A stretch of DNA of 64,000 nucleotides from SHLQ01 sp033344795 (GCA_033344795.1 JAWPMS010000001.1:3472001-3536000); one strand, 5' to 3'; positions 1 through 9,361 are shown, counted from the stretch's first letter. Numbers and translations: made by a program. The notes: generated by a model from the sequence alone, not told the origin.

Positions 1-948
1 GCGGTCGAGGTGGTGCCAGGGGCACAAGGCGGCAGCGTTCAACTGAATCTTCCGGGCACCGCGTCGTTTCGGTTTGTGGCTGCATCTGGCTACGACCTGG
101 CTGGTCTGCAGCTGCACGACTTGCAACGCGACCACTTCTTTCGCGACACCTTCAATCCGATTGCGCAGATCGTTCGCGAGTTCGACATCGAGGGACGAGG
201 TGCTCAGGTGACCGAGTGGCTCGAGACATACGGGCGTCTCTCGGAGATCGTGGTCAACGTCTCCGCTCCGGTCCTCGATGACGGCCTGCCGATCGCGTTC
301 CTGAGCCTCGACAACTTCGAAGATCCGGATGGCTTCAACGAGACAAGTATCGAGATGACCACGGTGCTCAGTCGTCTGATCGGCTCCCTGTGGCGTCGAC
401 GCCAACTCGAATCCGAATTGCGTCGAGAACGAGAAGCCTTCCGGCACGAGGCGCTGCACGATCCGCTGACCGGTCTTCCGAATCGCCGAAGCCTCGAGCG
501 GTTCATGGCGGGCTCGTTGGAGAATGCGATCGGGCACGGGCACCCATCGGCGGTGCTGTTCATTGACCTCGACGACTTCAAGGGGGTCAATGACCGCCTC
601 GGCCACGAGGTTGGGGACCTGCTGCTGGTCGGCGTCGCGAATGGGCTCAAGGACGTGGTGCGGGTAGGCGATGTCGTCGGTCGCTGGGGCGGCGATGAGT
701 TTCTGGCGTACCCGCTGCGACTCGAGTCGCAGGGGACCGCACAGAACCTGGCCGATCGAATTCTCGAGCGGTTCGAGCAAGATCTGGTGCTCGAGAGCGG
801 CCTGCAGTATCGAGCGCGGCTCACCGTTGGCATCGGCTGGAGCCCGGACAGCAAGACGACCGCCACCCAGCTCGTGTCGGTCGCAGACGCTGCGCTCTAC
901 GAAGCAAAGGCCGCGGGGAAGGGCGTCCATCGTTTGCGGGTTGTCTAG
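1..948 (+). CDS. GAF-like plus GGDEF diguanylate cyclase (5' end outside window)
   Basis: The C-terminal half is a GGDEF domain that would make cyclic di-GMP from two GTP. The active-site motif GGDEF is intact at about residue 228, preceded by DPLTGLPNRR, which opens the domain, and FIDLDDFK, which carries the metal-binding Asp. An RVGD inhibitory I-site lies five residues before GGDEF, so product inhibition is expected. The first 130 residues resemble a GAF-type sensor, and a helical linker rich in Arg and Glu joins the two. No transmembrane segment is visible in the part seen. The frame is open back to base 1, so a GTG at base 10 need not be the true start. The ligand of the sensor half is unknown. 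Confidence 0.9.
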   Translation, partial: AVEVVPGAQGGSVQLNLPGTASFRFVAASGYDLAGLQLHDLQRDHFFRDTFNPIAQIVREFDIEGRGAQVTEWLETYGRLSEIVVNVSAPVLDDGLPIAFLSLDNFEDPDGFNETSIEMTTVLSRLIGSLWRRRQLESELRREREAFRHEALHDPLTGLPNRRSLERFMAGSLENAIGHGHPSAVLFIDLDDFKGVNDRLGHEVGDLLLVGVANGLKDVVRVGDVVGRWGGDEFLAYPLRLESQGTAQNLADRILERFEQDLVLESGLQYRARLTVGIGWSPDSKTTATQLVSVADAALYEAKAAGKGVHRLRVV

Positions 949-1022
949 AGGGCCGCTTCCGTCGAAGGTTCTCGGGACGTTTGTCTCTAGCCCTTTGTAC
1001 CGGCGAGCTGGCACTGTTTTGG

Positions 1023-2039
1023 ATGCTCGATCACGTCTCGCCGACTGGCCTCAAGCCCGTTCTCGACGTGATCCCCGAAGGTTGCTATCGGCGGTCGGTC
1101 TGGCGGGGATTCGGTCTGATCTTGCGGGATCTTTTGGCGTATGGCCTCGCCGTCTGTGGTTTGACGGCCACGAACAATGTTCTCTTCCTCGTGCCGCTCT
1201 GGTTGGTGGCCGGAGCTGCGACCGCCGCGTTGTTCGTCGCAGGCCACGACGCTGCTCACGAGGCGCTCTTCGACTCGAAGCGTTTGAATGCGGTGCTGGC
1301 GAGGGTGACGATGCTTCCTTCGCTGCACGCAACCGAAGCGTGGGTCTTCGGACACAACCGCGTGCATCACGGGCACACGCTGAAACAAGGTGTCGACTTT
1401 GTCTGGCACCCCCTCACGATCGAACAGTTCAACGGCCTCTCGCGCGTCGAAAAACTGCGGCATCGATTCGAGTGGGGGCCGCTGGGAGCGGGGCAGTACT
1501 ACTTTCGCGAGATCTGGTGGAACAAGATGATTCGTTTCTCGTTCGCAAAGCGCTGGGCGCCGGCGGTTCGGCGGGACAAGATCATCGTTGCGTCCTTCGT
1601 GACCGCAATTCTCGCAGTTGCAACCGTTGCGAACGGTCCGCTCGGCGGTCTCTGGCTCACGACGAAAGTTGTGCTCGTTCCCTTCCTGGTGTTCTGTCAC
1701 CTCATCGGTTGGGTGGTGTACGTCCACCACATCTCGCCAGAAATCCGCTGGTGGAATCGGCATGATTGGAATCGATTTCGCGGACAGGTCGAGGGCACGA
1801 CGGTGTTGTGGGGGCCACGCTGGTTTGACCCGATCTTCCACTCGATCATGGTGCACCTGCCGCACCACGTGGATATGAGAATTCCCTGCTACCGACTTGG
1901 CGACGCTGCTCGTGCCATCGCGGAAGCCTTTCCCGGAGATGTGGACGAACGCCCCCTGAAGATGCGCGACTACTTCCGTTCGGTGCGGCATTGCAAGCTC
2001 TATGACTTCGATGACGGCCGCTGGGTTGCATATCCGTGA
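1023..2039 (+). CDS. Integral-membrane fatty acid desaturase family protein
   Basis: This is a di-iron membrane desaturase or hydroxylase of the FA_desaturase family, about 338 residues. The histidine boxes are HDAAH (75-79), HNRVHHGH (111-118) and HLPHHVDMRIP (278-288). An extra HH pair lies near residue 235. Hydrophobic stretches around 35-75 and 185-235 fit paired membrane helices. The lipid or carotenoid substrate cannot be told from sequence. I chose the ATG at 1023; a TTG at 981 is in frame but adds an unremarkable 14-residue extension. The gene ends three bases before the convergent kynurenine operon. A second, more distant desaturase lies at 35612-36607. Confidence 0.8.
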   Translation: MLDHVSPTGLKPVLDVIPEGCYRRSVWRGFGLILRDLLAYGLAVCGLTATNNVLFLVPLWLVAGAATAALFVAGHDAAHEALFDSKRLNAVLARVTMLPSLHATEAWVFGHNRVHHGHTLKQGVDFVWHPLTIEQFNGLSRVEKLRHRFEWGPLGAGQYYFREIWWNKMIRFSFAKRWAPAVRRDKIIVASFVTAILAVATVANGPLGGLWLTTKVVLVPFLVFCHLIGWVVYVHHISPEIRWWNRHDWNRFRGQVEGTTVLWGPRWFDPIFHSIMVHLPHHVDMRIPCYRLGDAARAIAEAFPGDVDERPLKMRDYFRSVRHCKLYDFDDGRWVAYP

Positions 2040-2042
2040 GGA

Positions 2043-2849
2043 TCAAAGGACGATTGGTGTCACTCGGTTCTGAATAGCTCGGACGAGACTGAAGGCGGCC
2101 AACGCAGACGTCTTGGGATTGTCGGGCAGAGGGTTGTTGTCCGTCATCACCTCGAGGGTGCCAAATGCGCCTGCGGCGCGGAGCTCGTGTCTGTTGGTGG
2201 TCGCCAGTGGGTCTGCCACGAGCGTGATCATCGTGGCATCGGGTCCGATGCCGGCCAGAGCCGTCGTCATCGCGACGTTGGCGTTCTTCGGAAATGTAAT
2301 CGCCGTCTGCGCAGCGCTCGCACGATAGAACGCCTCCGGTTCGGTGAGGTTGTGGAGGTCGCACAGCGTTTCAGCTGGTGTGCCAAGCCACGCCAAGGGT
2401 GGCTTGACCATGCGATGCTCTACCGTGTCAACGCCCATCAACGATGCGGCGACGAGCGCCTCCACCCCTGCGAGCGCACCAGGTTGGATCTGTATGTGGA
2501 CGCCCTGACCCGCGGCAACATCGCGCATCGATTCGAAGAGGGCAGCATCGGCGAAGGCTGACGCCGAGGACACGATGAGATCTGCGCCAGCTTCGAGACT
2601 TGCGTGGCCCCACGTCGCGAGGCTGTCTTTACCCGCTGCTTCGGCCACGACGTCCGGCCGTATGAGAGACAACTCGTTCGGGTCATCGATCAACCGGGCG
2701 GACTGTGGAAGGTCATGCCGAGGACTGTTCGCATCGCCAACAGCGATCGCGACGATCTGTACGCGCGACCCTCGAAGCAGCTCCGCAGTGGTCTGTGCAA
2801 TCGCACCCCACCCAATCAGGACGAGCCGCAGCGTCGTGTCAGCGGGCAC
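2043..2849 (-). CDS. nadX: Aspartate dehydrogenase-like oxidoreductase (NadX family)
   Basis: This 268-residue protein has an N-terminal Rossmann motif, LIGWGAIAQ (residues 11-19), and a C-terminal aspartate-dehydrogenase domain with the conserved segment HRMVKPPLAWLG. Characterised relatives oxidise L-aspartate with NAD(P) to iminoaspartate, which can feed quinolinate and NAD synthesis. It is the last gene of the kynurenine operon, six bases after the DHDPS-like gene. Some relatives sit beside aldehyde dehydrogenases in uncharacterised catabolic clusters, so aspartate may not be the substrate here. Two readings fit: support of NAD synthesis, or amino-group removal from a product of tryptophan ring cleavage. 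Confidence 0.75.
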   Translation of the reverse strand: MPADTTLRLVLIGWGAIAQTTAELLRGSRVQIVAIAVGDANSPRHDLPQSARLIDDPNELSLIRPDVVAEAAGKDSLATWGHASLEAGADLIVSSASAFADAALFESMRDVAAGQGVHIQIQPGALAGVEALVAASLMGVDTVEHRMVKPPLAWLGTPAETLCDLHNLTEPEAFYRASAAQTAITFPKNANVAMTTALAGIGPDATMITLVADPLATTNRHELRAAGAFGTLEVMTDNNPLPDNPKTSALAAFSLVRAIQNRVTPIVL

Positions 2850-2855
2850 GGATGC

Positions 2856-3809
2856 TCATACCTCGAGACCACACTGTTCGAACGCCTCGCGGGTGGCTGC
2901 CTTCTCCTGGTCGGTGAGTTCCAGGAGCGGGAATCGAACCGCGCCTCCAACCTGGCCCAACAGCTCCTGCCAGTACTTCTGATGTGAGTGTGGTTTCTCC
3001 GGGGGACGCGTGCCTCGCAGAGCGTCGCGTACCGAGTCCAGGCTGCGGCTGATCGCGCGTGCCTCCTCTGCATTTCCGGCAAAGGCGGCTTCGGTGTACG
3101 CGTTCATCCGGCGGTCCTTCGCGCTCTGCAAAAGATACGGGGGCGAAGAACACAGATAGAGCCTCCAGTCGAGCTCCAGAATGTTGTCGAGCCACTCCGT
3201 TTCCTCTGCGGTGCTGACCTGAATTCGGTCCGAAGCGAGCCGTGTGAGTTCTGCATACATCGGGCGGTCAACGCTGTATTTGATCGCTACGACGTTCTCG
3301 AGGTCTGCCAGTCGATTGCAGAGTTCGGGCGACATCAGATACCCGCTGGAGGGGTGACTCCACAGGGCCAGGCCGATGTCAACGCTCTCCGAGATCTTCT
3401 TGTAGTACTGGAGCAGCGTTTCGTCTTGCTCGGTGAAGAAGTGAAGAGCAGGGGCATGGACGACGATGTAGTCGGCGCCCACGTTCTCCGCATGTTGAGC
3501 CAGGTCGATGACCACGTCGAGATTTTGGTCCGAGCAGGACATGATCGTCTGCCCGTGACTCCCGGTGGCCTCGACGGCGAGTTCGAAGGTTCGCTTTCGC
3601 TCCTCGACGCTCATCGAGAAGAACTCGCCCTGCTTGCCAGAGATGAACAGGCCCTCGATTCCCAGCTCCTGGGTCCAGTGTCGAACGTTCTCGCGGAAGC
3701 CGTCCTCATCGATGCGATGGTCCTGCGTAAATGGCATGAGCGCAGCGGCCCAAATACCTGTCAAGTGTTCGCGGGCGTAGTCCTTCGCATTGCTTCTCGT
3801 GTAGTTCAT
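2856..3809 (-). CDS. DHDPS/N-acetylneuraminate lyase superfamily protein with altered active site
   Basis: A class I aldolase-fold protein of 317 residues. The Schiff-base lysine is K177 in NVVAIKYSV. The substrate loop reads GKQGE (58-62) where dihydrodipicolinate synthase has GTTGE. The usual PYY segment that supplies the proton-relay tyrosine reads PAL (120-122). These changes argue against dihydrodipicolinate synthesis and for another pyruvate- or oxo-acid-linked lyase, hydratase or aldolase. It lies 16 bases downstream of the aldehyde dehydrogenase and 6 bases upstream of the aspartate-dehydrogenase-like gene, so it probably works in the lower part of the tryptophan route. The substrate is unknown. 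Confidence 0.7.
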   Translation of the reverse strand: MNYTRSNAKDYAREHLTGIWAAALMPFTQDHRIDEDGFRENVRHWTQELGIEGLFISGKQGEFFSMSVEERKRTFELAVEATGSHGQTIMSCSDQNLDVVIDLAQHAENVGADYIVVHAPALHFFTEQDETLLQYYKKISESVDIGLALWSHPSSGYLMSPELCNRLADLENVVAIKYSVDRPMYAELTRLASDRIQVSTAEETEWLDNILELDWRLYLCSSPPYLLQSAKDRRMNAYTEAAFAGNAEEARAISRSLDSVRDALRGTRPPEKPHSHQKYWQELLGQVGGAVRFPLLELTDQEKAATREAFEQCGLEV

Positions 3810-3825
3810 GGTCCGTACCTTCTGT

Positions 3826-5262
3826 TCAGGTGATCGAAATACTGTGGGAGACGTTCTTGATGACCGAGTAGTGGTGGAGACCCTCGGCGCCGCCTTCCCG
3901 TCCGTAGCCGCTCGACTTCACGCCGCCAAACGGTGTCTCAGGAAGTGACGCTTCAAGGGTGTTGATCGAGAGGTTCCCGGCCTCGACCTTGTCGATCATT
4001 CGGTCGACGTAGTCGGCTCGGTTTGTGAACCCATAAGCCGCGAGGCCGTACGGAACGGAGTTGGCTTGTTCGATCGCACTGTCGAGCGAGTCGATCGGGT
4101 TGACGATCGCGAGCGGTCCGAACGGTTCTTCCTGCATGACGCGGGCATGATCCGGAACGTTTGCCAGAACGGTCGGTTCGAAGAAGTAACCCGTCGCGCC
4201 AAGACGGTCTCCACCCGTCGTCACGTCGGCCCCTGTCGAACGGGCATCGGCTACCAACTCGGACAGTGCGGCGATCCGTCGATCGTTTGCAAGTGGCCCC
4301 ATCTCGACGTCCGGGTCCATTCCGTTGCCGACGACGGTTGCAGCAGCACGCTTGGTGAACACCTCGAGGAACTGATCGAAGATCTGTTCGTGGACGAAGA
4401 ACCTCGTCGGCGACGTGCAGACCTGGCCGGCGTTGCGCATCTTTCGAACGGCTGATGAGACCGCTGCAGCCTCGACGTCGGTGTCCTCGCACACGATGAC
4501 GGGAGCGTGTCCACCGAGCTCCATGAGAACAGGTGTCATGTGGCTCGAGGCCAACCCGGTGAGGTGGCGGCCAATCGACGTCGACCCCGTGAACGCGACG
4601 AGCTTGATGATGTCACTCGGAATCAGGTGTGACGAAATGTCGGCGGGGACGCCGTACACCAGGTTCAGTACGCCTGGCGGCAACCCCACATCATGAAACG
4701 CTTGAACGATGTGCGCCGCACCAGCCGGCGTTTCTTCTGCAGCCTTCAAGATGATCGAACAGCCCGATGCGATTGCCCCGGCGATCTTGCGGGCGGGTTG
4801 ACTCATCGGAAAATTCCACGGCGAGAATGCTGCCACCGGACCGATCGGCTGGTGATGCACGGTGTACTTCACCCCTGGTCCGCTTGGTATCACCCGGCCG
4901 TAGGTGCGGGTTGCTTCGCCAGCATCCCACTCGAAGAATTCACAGCCCCGAATCACCTCGAGCTGCGCTTGGCCGAACGGCTTGCCGTGCTCCAGCGTGA
5001 TGGAGTGAGCGATTTCATCCTGGCGCGTCCGCATGAGCTTCGCTGCCTCGCGAATCAGCTCTGCTCGGTCCTTCGGTGAGGTCGCACTCCAAACCTCGAA
5101 ACCGGCGCGTGCCGCACGTAGGGCATCGTCGAGGTCGTGCGTCTGCGCCACGGAAAAGCGGCCGATTTCTTCTTCGGTGGCTGGATTGATGATGGGCGCA
5201 GTCACGCTGCTACCTCGCCAAGCACCATCTATGTAGAGCTGCACGTCTGGGTAGTTCGTCAC
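3826..5262 (-). CDS. NAD(P)-dependent aldehyde dehydrogenase
   Basis: A full-length aldehyde dehydrogenase of 478 residues. Visible active-site parts are FSPWNFPM with oxyanion Asn150, the cofactor loop GSTSIG (226-231), MELGGHAP with general base Glu248, and NAGQVCTSP with nucleophile Cys282. It resembles succinate-semialdehyde-type enzymes. From its place in the kynurenine operon it may oxidise 2-aminomuconate semialdehyde, but no aminocarboxymuconate-semialdehyde decarboxylase is present to supply that substrate. The frame is open far upstream into the dioxygenase gene. The GTG at 5262 is preferred because it gives the family length and has a purine-rich AAAGGCAG upstream. Confidence 0.85.
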   Translation of the reverse strand: MTNYPDVQLYIDGAWRGSSVTAPIINPATEEEIGRFSVAQTHDLDDALRAARAGFEVWSATSPKDRAELIREAAKLMRTRQDEIAHSITLEHGKPFGQAQLEVIRGCEFFEWDAGEATRTYGRVIPSGPGVKYTVHHQPIGPVAAFSPWNFPMSQPARKIAGAIASGCSIILKAAEETPAGAAHIVQAFHDVGLPPGVLNLVYGVPADISSHLIPSDIIKLVAFTGSTSIGRHLTGLASSHMTPVLMELGGHAPVIVCEDTDVEAAAVSSAVRKMRNAGQVCTSPTRFFVHEQIFDQFLEVFTKRAAATVVGNGMDPDVEMGPLANDRRIAALSELVADARSTGADVTTGGDRLGATGYFFEPTVLANVPDHARVMQEEPFGPLAIVNPIDSLDSAIEQANSVPYGLAAYGFTNRADYVDRMIDKVEAGNLSINTLEASLPETPFGGVKSSGYGREGGAEGLHHYSVIKNVSHSISIT

Positions 5263-5312
5263 GGCTTCACGCTGCCTTTCGAGATCGGGTGGAGATCGAA
5301 CATGGTCGGCGA

Positions 5313-6125
5313 CTAGAACGCGGTCCGGATTGCCCACAGGTCGGGGAACGCCGGTTTGAACAGGGTGGTTGCGAGGTAGGTGGCGCCGTCCGATCCTCCG
5401 GTTCCCGGCTTCGTCCCGATGGTGCGCTTCACCATCATGACGTGGCGATATCGCCATTCCTGGAGGCCCTCGTCGAGATCGGTCAGGGTCTCGCACAACC
5501 CGGCGAAGCCCTCATCGCTGTATCGCTCGACGATCGCTTTTTGCAGATCGGTGTTTTCGATGATCGGTTCGCGCACGTCCCGGTCGAGTACTTCTTGCGG
5601 CACGTTCATGCCGTCTTGCTCGAGAACGCGAACGAACGCATCCCAGATGGTTGGAGCCTCGAAGCGCTCAGCCAACCGAGCTCCCTCGTCTCCGGTGAAC
5701 CAATCGAGCTGGATCCGATCTTTGATTCCGAGAAGAAACTCGAGCTCTCTGAATTGTGCCGATTGGAACCCGCTGGCATTTGCCAGAAACGAGCGGAAGC
5801 TCGCGAACTCCGCTGGTGTCATCGTTTCCAAGACGTCCAGCTGCCCTACGAGCGTTTTCATGATCTTCAGTACTCGCTTCAGATGGTGCCGCGCCCCGTT
5901 GACCTTGTGGGCTTGGAGCAGCTCGACGATGTAGTCGAGCTCGTGCAGAATCTGCTTGAACCAGAGCTCGTACACCTGGTGGATGATGATGAACAACGTT
6001 TCGTCGTGTTCTGGCCCGCCGGTGTCCTCGTCGATCGAAACGCACTGCTGCAGTGACAGCAGCTCAGGGATCATCAGATAATTCGCATAGGTGAAATCGT
6101 CGTCGTTCTCGAACGGCAGGCTCAT
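5313..6125 (-). CDS. kynA: Tryptophan 2,3-dioxygenase
   Basis: The heme enzyme that opens the indole ring of L-tryptophan to N-formylkynurenine, about 270 residues. Family signatures are HQVYELWFKQILHELD (from residue 49, active-site His49), ASGFQSAQFRELE (substrate pocket), RHVMMVKRTIG (proximal heme His near 229) and GTGGSDGATYL. The ATG at 6125 lies about eight bases after GAAGG; the longer reading would overlap the monooxygenase gene. The monooxygenase stop is 19 bases upstream. No kynurenine formamidase is seen in the operon. The metallo- and cyclase-type formamidase families are absent from the window, although the alpha/beta hydrolase at 57115 could be considered. Confidence 0.95.
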   Translation of the reverse strand: MSLPFENDDDFTYANYLMIPELLSLQQCVSIDEDTGGPEHDETLFIIIHQVYELWFKQILHELDYIVELLQAHKVNGARHHLKRVLKIMKTLVGQLDVLETMTPAEFASFRSFLANASGFQSAQFRELEFLLGIKDRIQLDWFTGDEGARLAERFEAPTIWDAFVRVLEQDGMNVPQEVLDRDVREPIIENTDLQKAIVERYSDEGFAGLCETLTDLDEGLQEWRYRHVMMVKRTIGTKPGTGGSDGATYLATTLFKPAFPDLWAIRTAF

Positions 6126-6144
6126 TGTGTCGCCTTCAGGTAGC

Positions 6145-7506
6145 TCATGATGTGGAGAGGGCTTTCGGATCGACCAGCGGGTCCAGTTCGGGCAGCGGTG
6201 GTAGCTCAGCAACCAGCGCATCGATGTCGATCGATGGATCAGCGACCGCCGCCGAGATCATCTCTGCCTGGCGAGCAGCGCGAGAACGCGCCTCGGCGTA
6301 GGGCATCGTCGAGAACATCACCATGTTGTAACGGGGGCTGAGATGTGTGGGATGGCGTCGCTCGAGTTCGAGGGCCAGCGTGCGTTTCGCCAAGTAGTCC
6401 GGGTCCATGACCCCCGCGCGCATCTCGACGTAGTTGTTCAGAGCCATGTCAGCAATGGCATCGCCATCTGGCTTTCGCTCGGCTTCGTAACGAGTGAACG
6501 CTGCCGAGAGGTCGTCGGGGGAGGCGCGTAGATGGCGGTCGAGCGCTCGGACCGATTCCATTGCGGCGTTCATTCCTTGGCCATGGAAGGGGACGATTGC
6601 ATGTGCCGCGTCGCCGACGATGACCGCTCGATCCTGATAGCTCCACCCTGTGGCGTTGATGGTGCCCAGCCGTCCGGTGGGGTTGTCCAGGTATTGCTCG
6701 GCAAGGTCGGGGACCCGCACCGCGAAGTCTGCGAACTCGCTGGCGAAGAACAGGTTGATTTCGTCGACTGAGGACAGCTGCTCGAAGGTTTCGTTGGGAG
6801 CAAACAAGGTGACGGTGAAGTCGGCCTCGGGGTTGGCGAGGGCGATCAGCATGAATTCGCCGCGTGGCCAGATGTGGAGCGCGTGTTCATCGAGCTGATA
6901 ACCGCCATCGGTGTTCGGCGGCAGGGTCAGTTCCTTGTAGCTGTGGTCCAGCCAGTCAGTTCGGTATTGGCATGACCCTTTGTCTGCGATGGCCTGCCGA
7001 ACGCGAGACCCTGCCCCGTCAGCGCCGAAGACGACTCCGAACTCTGCGGACGTGCCGTCGTCGAATTGGAGGAGGGAGCGGTCGAAATCGACGGCATGGA
7101 GACGCCGCTCGAACTCGATCTGCACCTTCCCGGTCGCTTCGGCTTGATCGAGAAGGATGGCGTTGAGATCGCTGCGCGAGACGGAGTGGATGACCTCGTG
7201 GTCTTTGCTCCCGTATCTCTGGAGATCGGGCGTCGGATCTCCGTGTGCGTGGATCATTCGCCCGCGCATCGGGATCGTGATTTCGTCGACCCGATCGATG
7301 ACGCCGACGTCGATGAGCGGCACGATTCCGCGGGTGGCCAGCGCAAGGTTGATCGAACGACCCGAATCGATGTCGGTTCGTCGGAGATCGGGTCTGCTCT
7401 CGTACAACGTGACGTCGTGACCTTGGCGGGCGAGGTAGATCGAGAGCAATGCGCCCGCTGGACCCGCCCCCACGACGGCGACGGGGCCGTATCCGTGTCC
7501 GGTCAT
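6145..7506 (-). CDS. kmo: Kynurenine 3-monooxygenase
   Basis: A flavoprotein hydroxylase of 453 residues that converts L-kynurenine to 3-hydroxykynurenine with NADPH and oxygen. It has the FAD fingerprint GAGPAG (13-18), the kynurenine-monooxygenase segment GRSINLALATRG, and the second FAD motif GDAAHAIVPFHGQGMN. No C-terminal membrane anchor is seen, as in bacterial members. Its ATG overlaps the kynureninase TGA as ATGA (7503-7506), so the two are translationally coupled. Confidence 0.95.
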   Translation of the reverse strand: MTGHGYGPVAVVGAGPAGALLSIYLARQGHDVTLYESRPDLRRTDIDSGRSINLALATRGIVPLIDVGVIDRVDEITIPMRGRMIHAHGDPTPDLQRYGSKDHEVIHSVSRSDLNAILLDQAEATGKVQIEFERRLHAVDFDRSLLQFDDGTSAEFGVVFGADGAGSRVRQAIADKGSCQYRTDWLDHSYKELTLPPNTDGGYQLDEHALHIWPRGEFMLIALANPEADFTVTLFAPNETFEQLSSVDEINLFFASEFADFAVRVPDLAEQYLDNPTGRLGTINATGWSYQDRAVIVGDAAHAIVPFHGQGMNAAMESVRALDRHLRASPDDLSAAFTRYEAERKPDGDAIADMALNNYVEMRAGVMDPDYLAKRTLALELERRHPTHLSPRYNMVMFSTMPYAEARSRAARQAEMISAAVADPSIDIDALVAELPPLPELDPLVDPKALSTS

Positions 7507-8753
7507 TTCACGATCCCGTCGAGAATCCCGATGAATCGTTCGATGTCATCGAAGGAGTTGTACAACGGAACGGGAGCAACCCGGATCACGTCAGGTTCTC
7601 GCCAGTCGCAGAGAACCCTGGCTTCTTCGAGCTCGTGGTACACCCGCTTGCCGTCCCCAGCGAGGACTCGAAGAGCGTACTGGCAACCCCGTTCGGCCAG
7701 AGCGAGAGGTGTGATGTTCTCGACTCGACCGGCGAACGTTTCGGCGAGTCGACGGTCGAAGAACTCGATCTGTTTGGCAGATTTGGTGCGCAGCGCTGAC
7801 ATGCCGCCCGCTCGATCGAAGATGTCGAGCGATGCGCGAAGAGCTGCCATGGGGAGGATTGGAGCGTTCGAAAGCTGCCACGACTCAACCGTTGGAATCG
7901 GGTCGAACGTCGTTTCCATTTCGAAGCGGGTAGTTGCGTTCGTGCCCCACCAGCCAACGAACTTTGGCAGCTCCTGGTCGTTCACATGGCGGTCGTGTAC
8001 GAAGGCTCCAGCGACGCCTCCGGGCCCGCCGTTGAGATACTTGTACGAGCACCAGGCGGCAAAATCGACGTTCCACTCGTGCAATTCGAGCTGCACGTTC
8101 CCAACCGCGTGTGCGAGATCGAAACCGACCATCGAGCCAACGTTGTGCGCAGCTTCGACGATCTCGGGCAGCGGCAAGACTTGCCCGGTGTAGTACTGCA
8201 CGCCGGGCAACATGACGAGAGCGAGTTCGTCGCCGTGGTCGGCGATCGTGGACAGAATGTCCTCCACCCGCAGGGTCTCTTCGCCCTCTCTGGGTGAGAC
8301 GAGAACGAGGGAAACCGACGGATCGAAGCCGCGCTGTCGAATCTGAGACTCGACGGCAAAATGGTCTGACGGGAACGCGTGGGCCTCGATGAGAACCTTG
8401 TGGCGCGCGGGGGTCGGGCGATAGAAGCTCACCATCAGAAGGTGAAGGTTCACCGTGAGAGCGTTCATTGCCACCACCTCGGCTGGGTCGGCACCGACGA
8501 GTCCAGCCAGCGACGGCGCGAGAAGCTCGTGATAGTCCTTCCACGCGAGATCGCCGGTGAAATGTCCTTCAACACCGAGAGTGCCCCACCGATCGAACTC
8601 GACGTTCACGAGATCTCGAGCCCTTTTCGGTAGCGCGCCAAGTGAGTTGCCGACGAGGTAGATCCCCTCGGGCAGTTCGAACTCATCGCGAAACGATCCG
8701 AGCGGGTCAGCTGCATCGAGTTCGGCAGCTGTGAGGGAGGTCGATGCGCTCAC
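7503..8753 (-). CDS. kynU: Kynureninase
   Basis: A PLP-dependent hydrolase of about 416 residues that cleaves 3-hydroxykynurenine to 3-hydroxyanthranilate and alanine. The PLP lysine is K238 in WCSYKYLNGGPGG, and FDLAHAVGN carries the PLP-binding Asp region. The GTG at 8753 forms a GTGA overlap with the stop of the upstream dioxygenase. It also gives the family length, whereas the longer reading would run 61 codons into that gene. The alternation of GTGA and ATGA junctions keeps four successive pathway enzymes tightly coupled. Confidence 0.95.
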   Translation of the reverse strand: MSASTSLTAAELDAADPLGSFRDEFELPEGIYLVGNSLGALPKRARDLVNVEFDRWGTLGVEGHFTGDLAWKDYHELLAPSLAGLVGADPAEVVAMNALTVNLHLLMVSFYRPTPARHKVLIEAHAFPSDHFAVESQIRQRGFDPSVSLVLVSPREGEETLRVEDILSTIADHGDELALVMLPGVQYYTGQVLPLPEIVEAAHNVGSMVGFDLAHAVGNVQLELHEWNVDFAAWCSYKYLNGGPGGVAGAFVHDRHVNDQELPKFVGWWGTNATTRFEMETTFDPIPTVESWQLSNAPILPMAALRASLDIFDRAGGMSALRTKSAKQIEFFDRRLAETFAGRVENITPLALAERGCQYALRVLAGDGKRVYHELEEARVLCDWREPDVIRVAPVPLYNSFDDIERFIGILDGIVK

Positions 8754-9361
8754 CGGCTGCCAGTCGTTCCTGGTTGACGAGCAACTTTTCCGGGGTGCAG
8801 GGTTCCGCAATTGGGACAGGTCCGGGCCTCGAGATCTGCGTGGAAGGCATCGAACAGTGGTGGTAGGTCCTTGTCGATTGCCTGCACCTGTAGCTCGACT
8901 CGGTGAACGAGGTGTGCACAGTTCGCGCACGCCCACTCGAACCCGTCGAGCTCACCGATCTCGCGTTGGTACTCGACGACGAGCCCGATGGATTCCGGGT
9001 CGGGTCGCTGTGGTGAGTGTCGCACGTTCGGCGGCAACAGGTAGACCTCCCCTTCGCGAATGGGCATGTCCTGCGGTTCGCTGCCTTCCCCAGGCCAGAT
9101 CACAAGGTTCATATCGCCCTTGATCTGGAAGAAGAACTCTTCGCGCGGGTCGTCGTGGAAGTCGTTGCGCTCGTTTCCGCCACCGACGATCATCACGATC
9201 ATGTCGGCTTCCCGCCAGATCTGCTTGTTGGCGACCGGTGGGGTCAGGTCGTCGCGATGGTCCGCGATCCACGTCATGAGGTTGAACGGCCGACGTTCGG
9301 TTGGGCTCGGGTCGTAGTTCGTCTTTTCGACCTCCTCGTTCGTCGTTGCATCATCCCGCAT
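8750..9361 (-). CDS. haaO: 3-hydroxyanthranilate 3,4-dioxygenase
   Basis: A cupin Fe(II) ring-cleaving dioxygenase, 203 residues, forming 2-amino-3-carboxymuconate 6-semialdehyde. The metal ligands are His69, Glu75 and His115. The substrate-binding residues known from the family also align: Arg65, Arg119 and Glu130. Two Cys pairs near the C-terminus, CANC and CPNC, form the rubredoxin-like iron site typical of bacterial members. The ATG at 9361 has GGAGG seven bases upstream. It overlaps the end of the marR gene by 11 bases. Confidence 0.95.
   Translation of the reverse strand: MRDDATTNEEVEKTNYDPSPTERRPFNLMTWIADHRDDLTPPVANKQIWREADMIVMIVGGGNERNDFHDDPREEFFFQIKGDMNLVIWPGEGSEPQDMPIREGEVYLLPPNVRHSPQRPDPESIGLVVEYQREIGELDGFEWACANCAHLVHRVELQVQAIDKDLPPLFDAFHADLEARTCPNCGTLHPGKVARQPGTTGSR

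Noticed and set aside
987..1991. Open frame of 334 codons opposite the first desaturase
   Set aside because: No known domain; the plus strand carries three desaturase histidine boxes.
5289..6056. Open frame of 255 codons opposite the tryptophan dioxygenase gene
   Set aside because: It lacks any recognisable motif, and the minus strand is a canonical tryptophan 2,3-dioxygenase.
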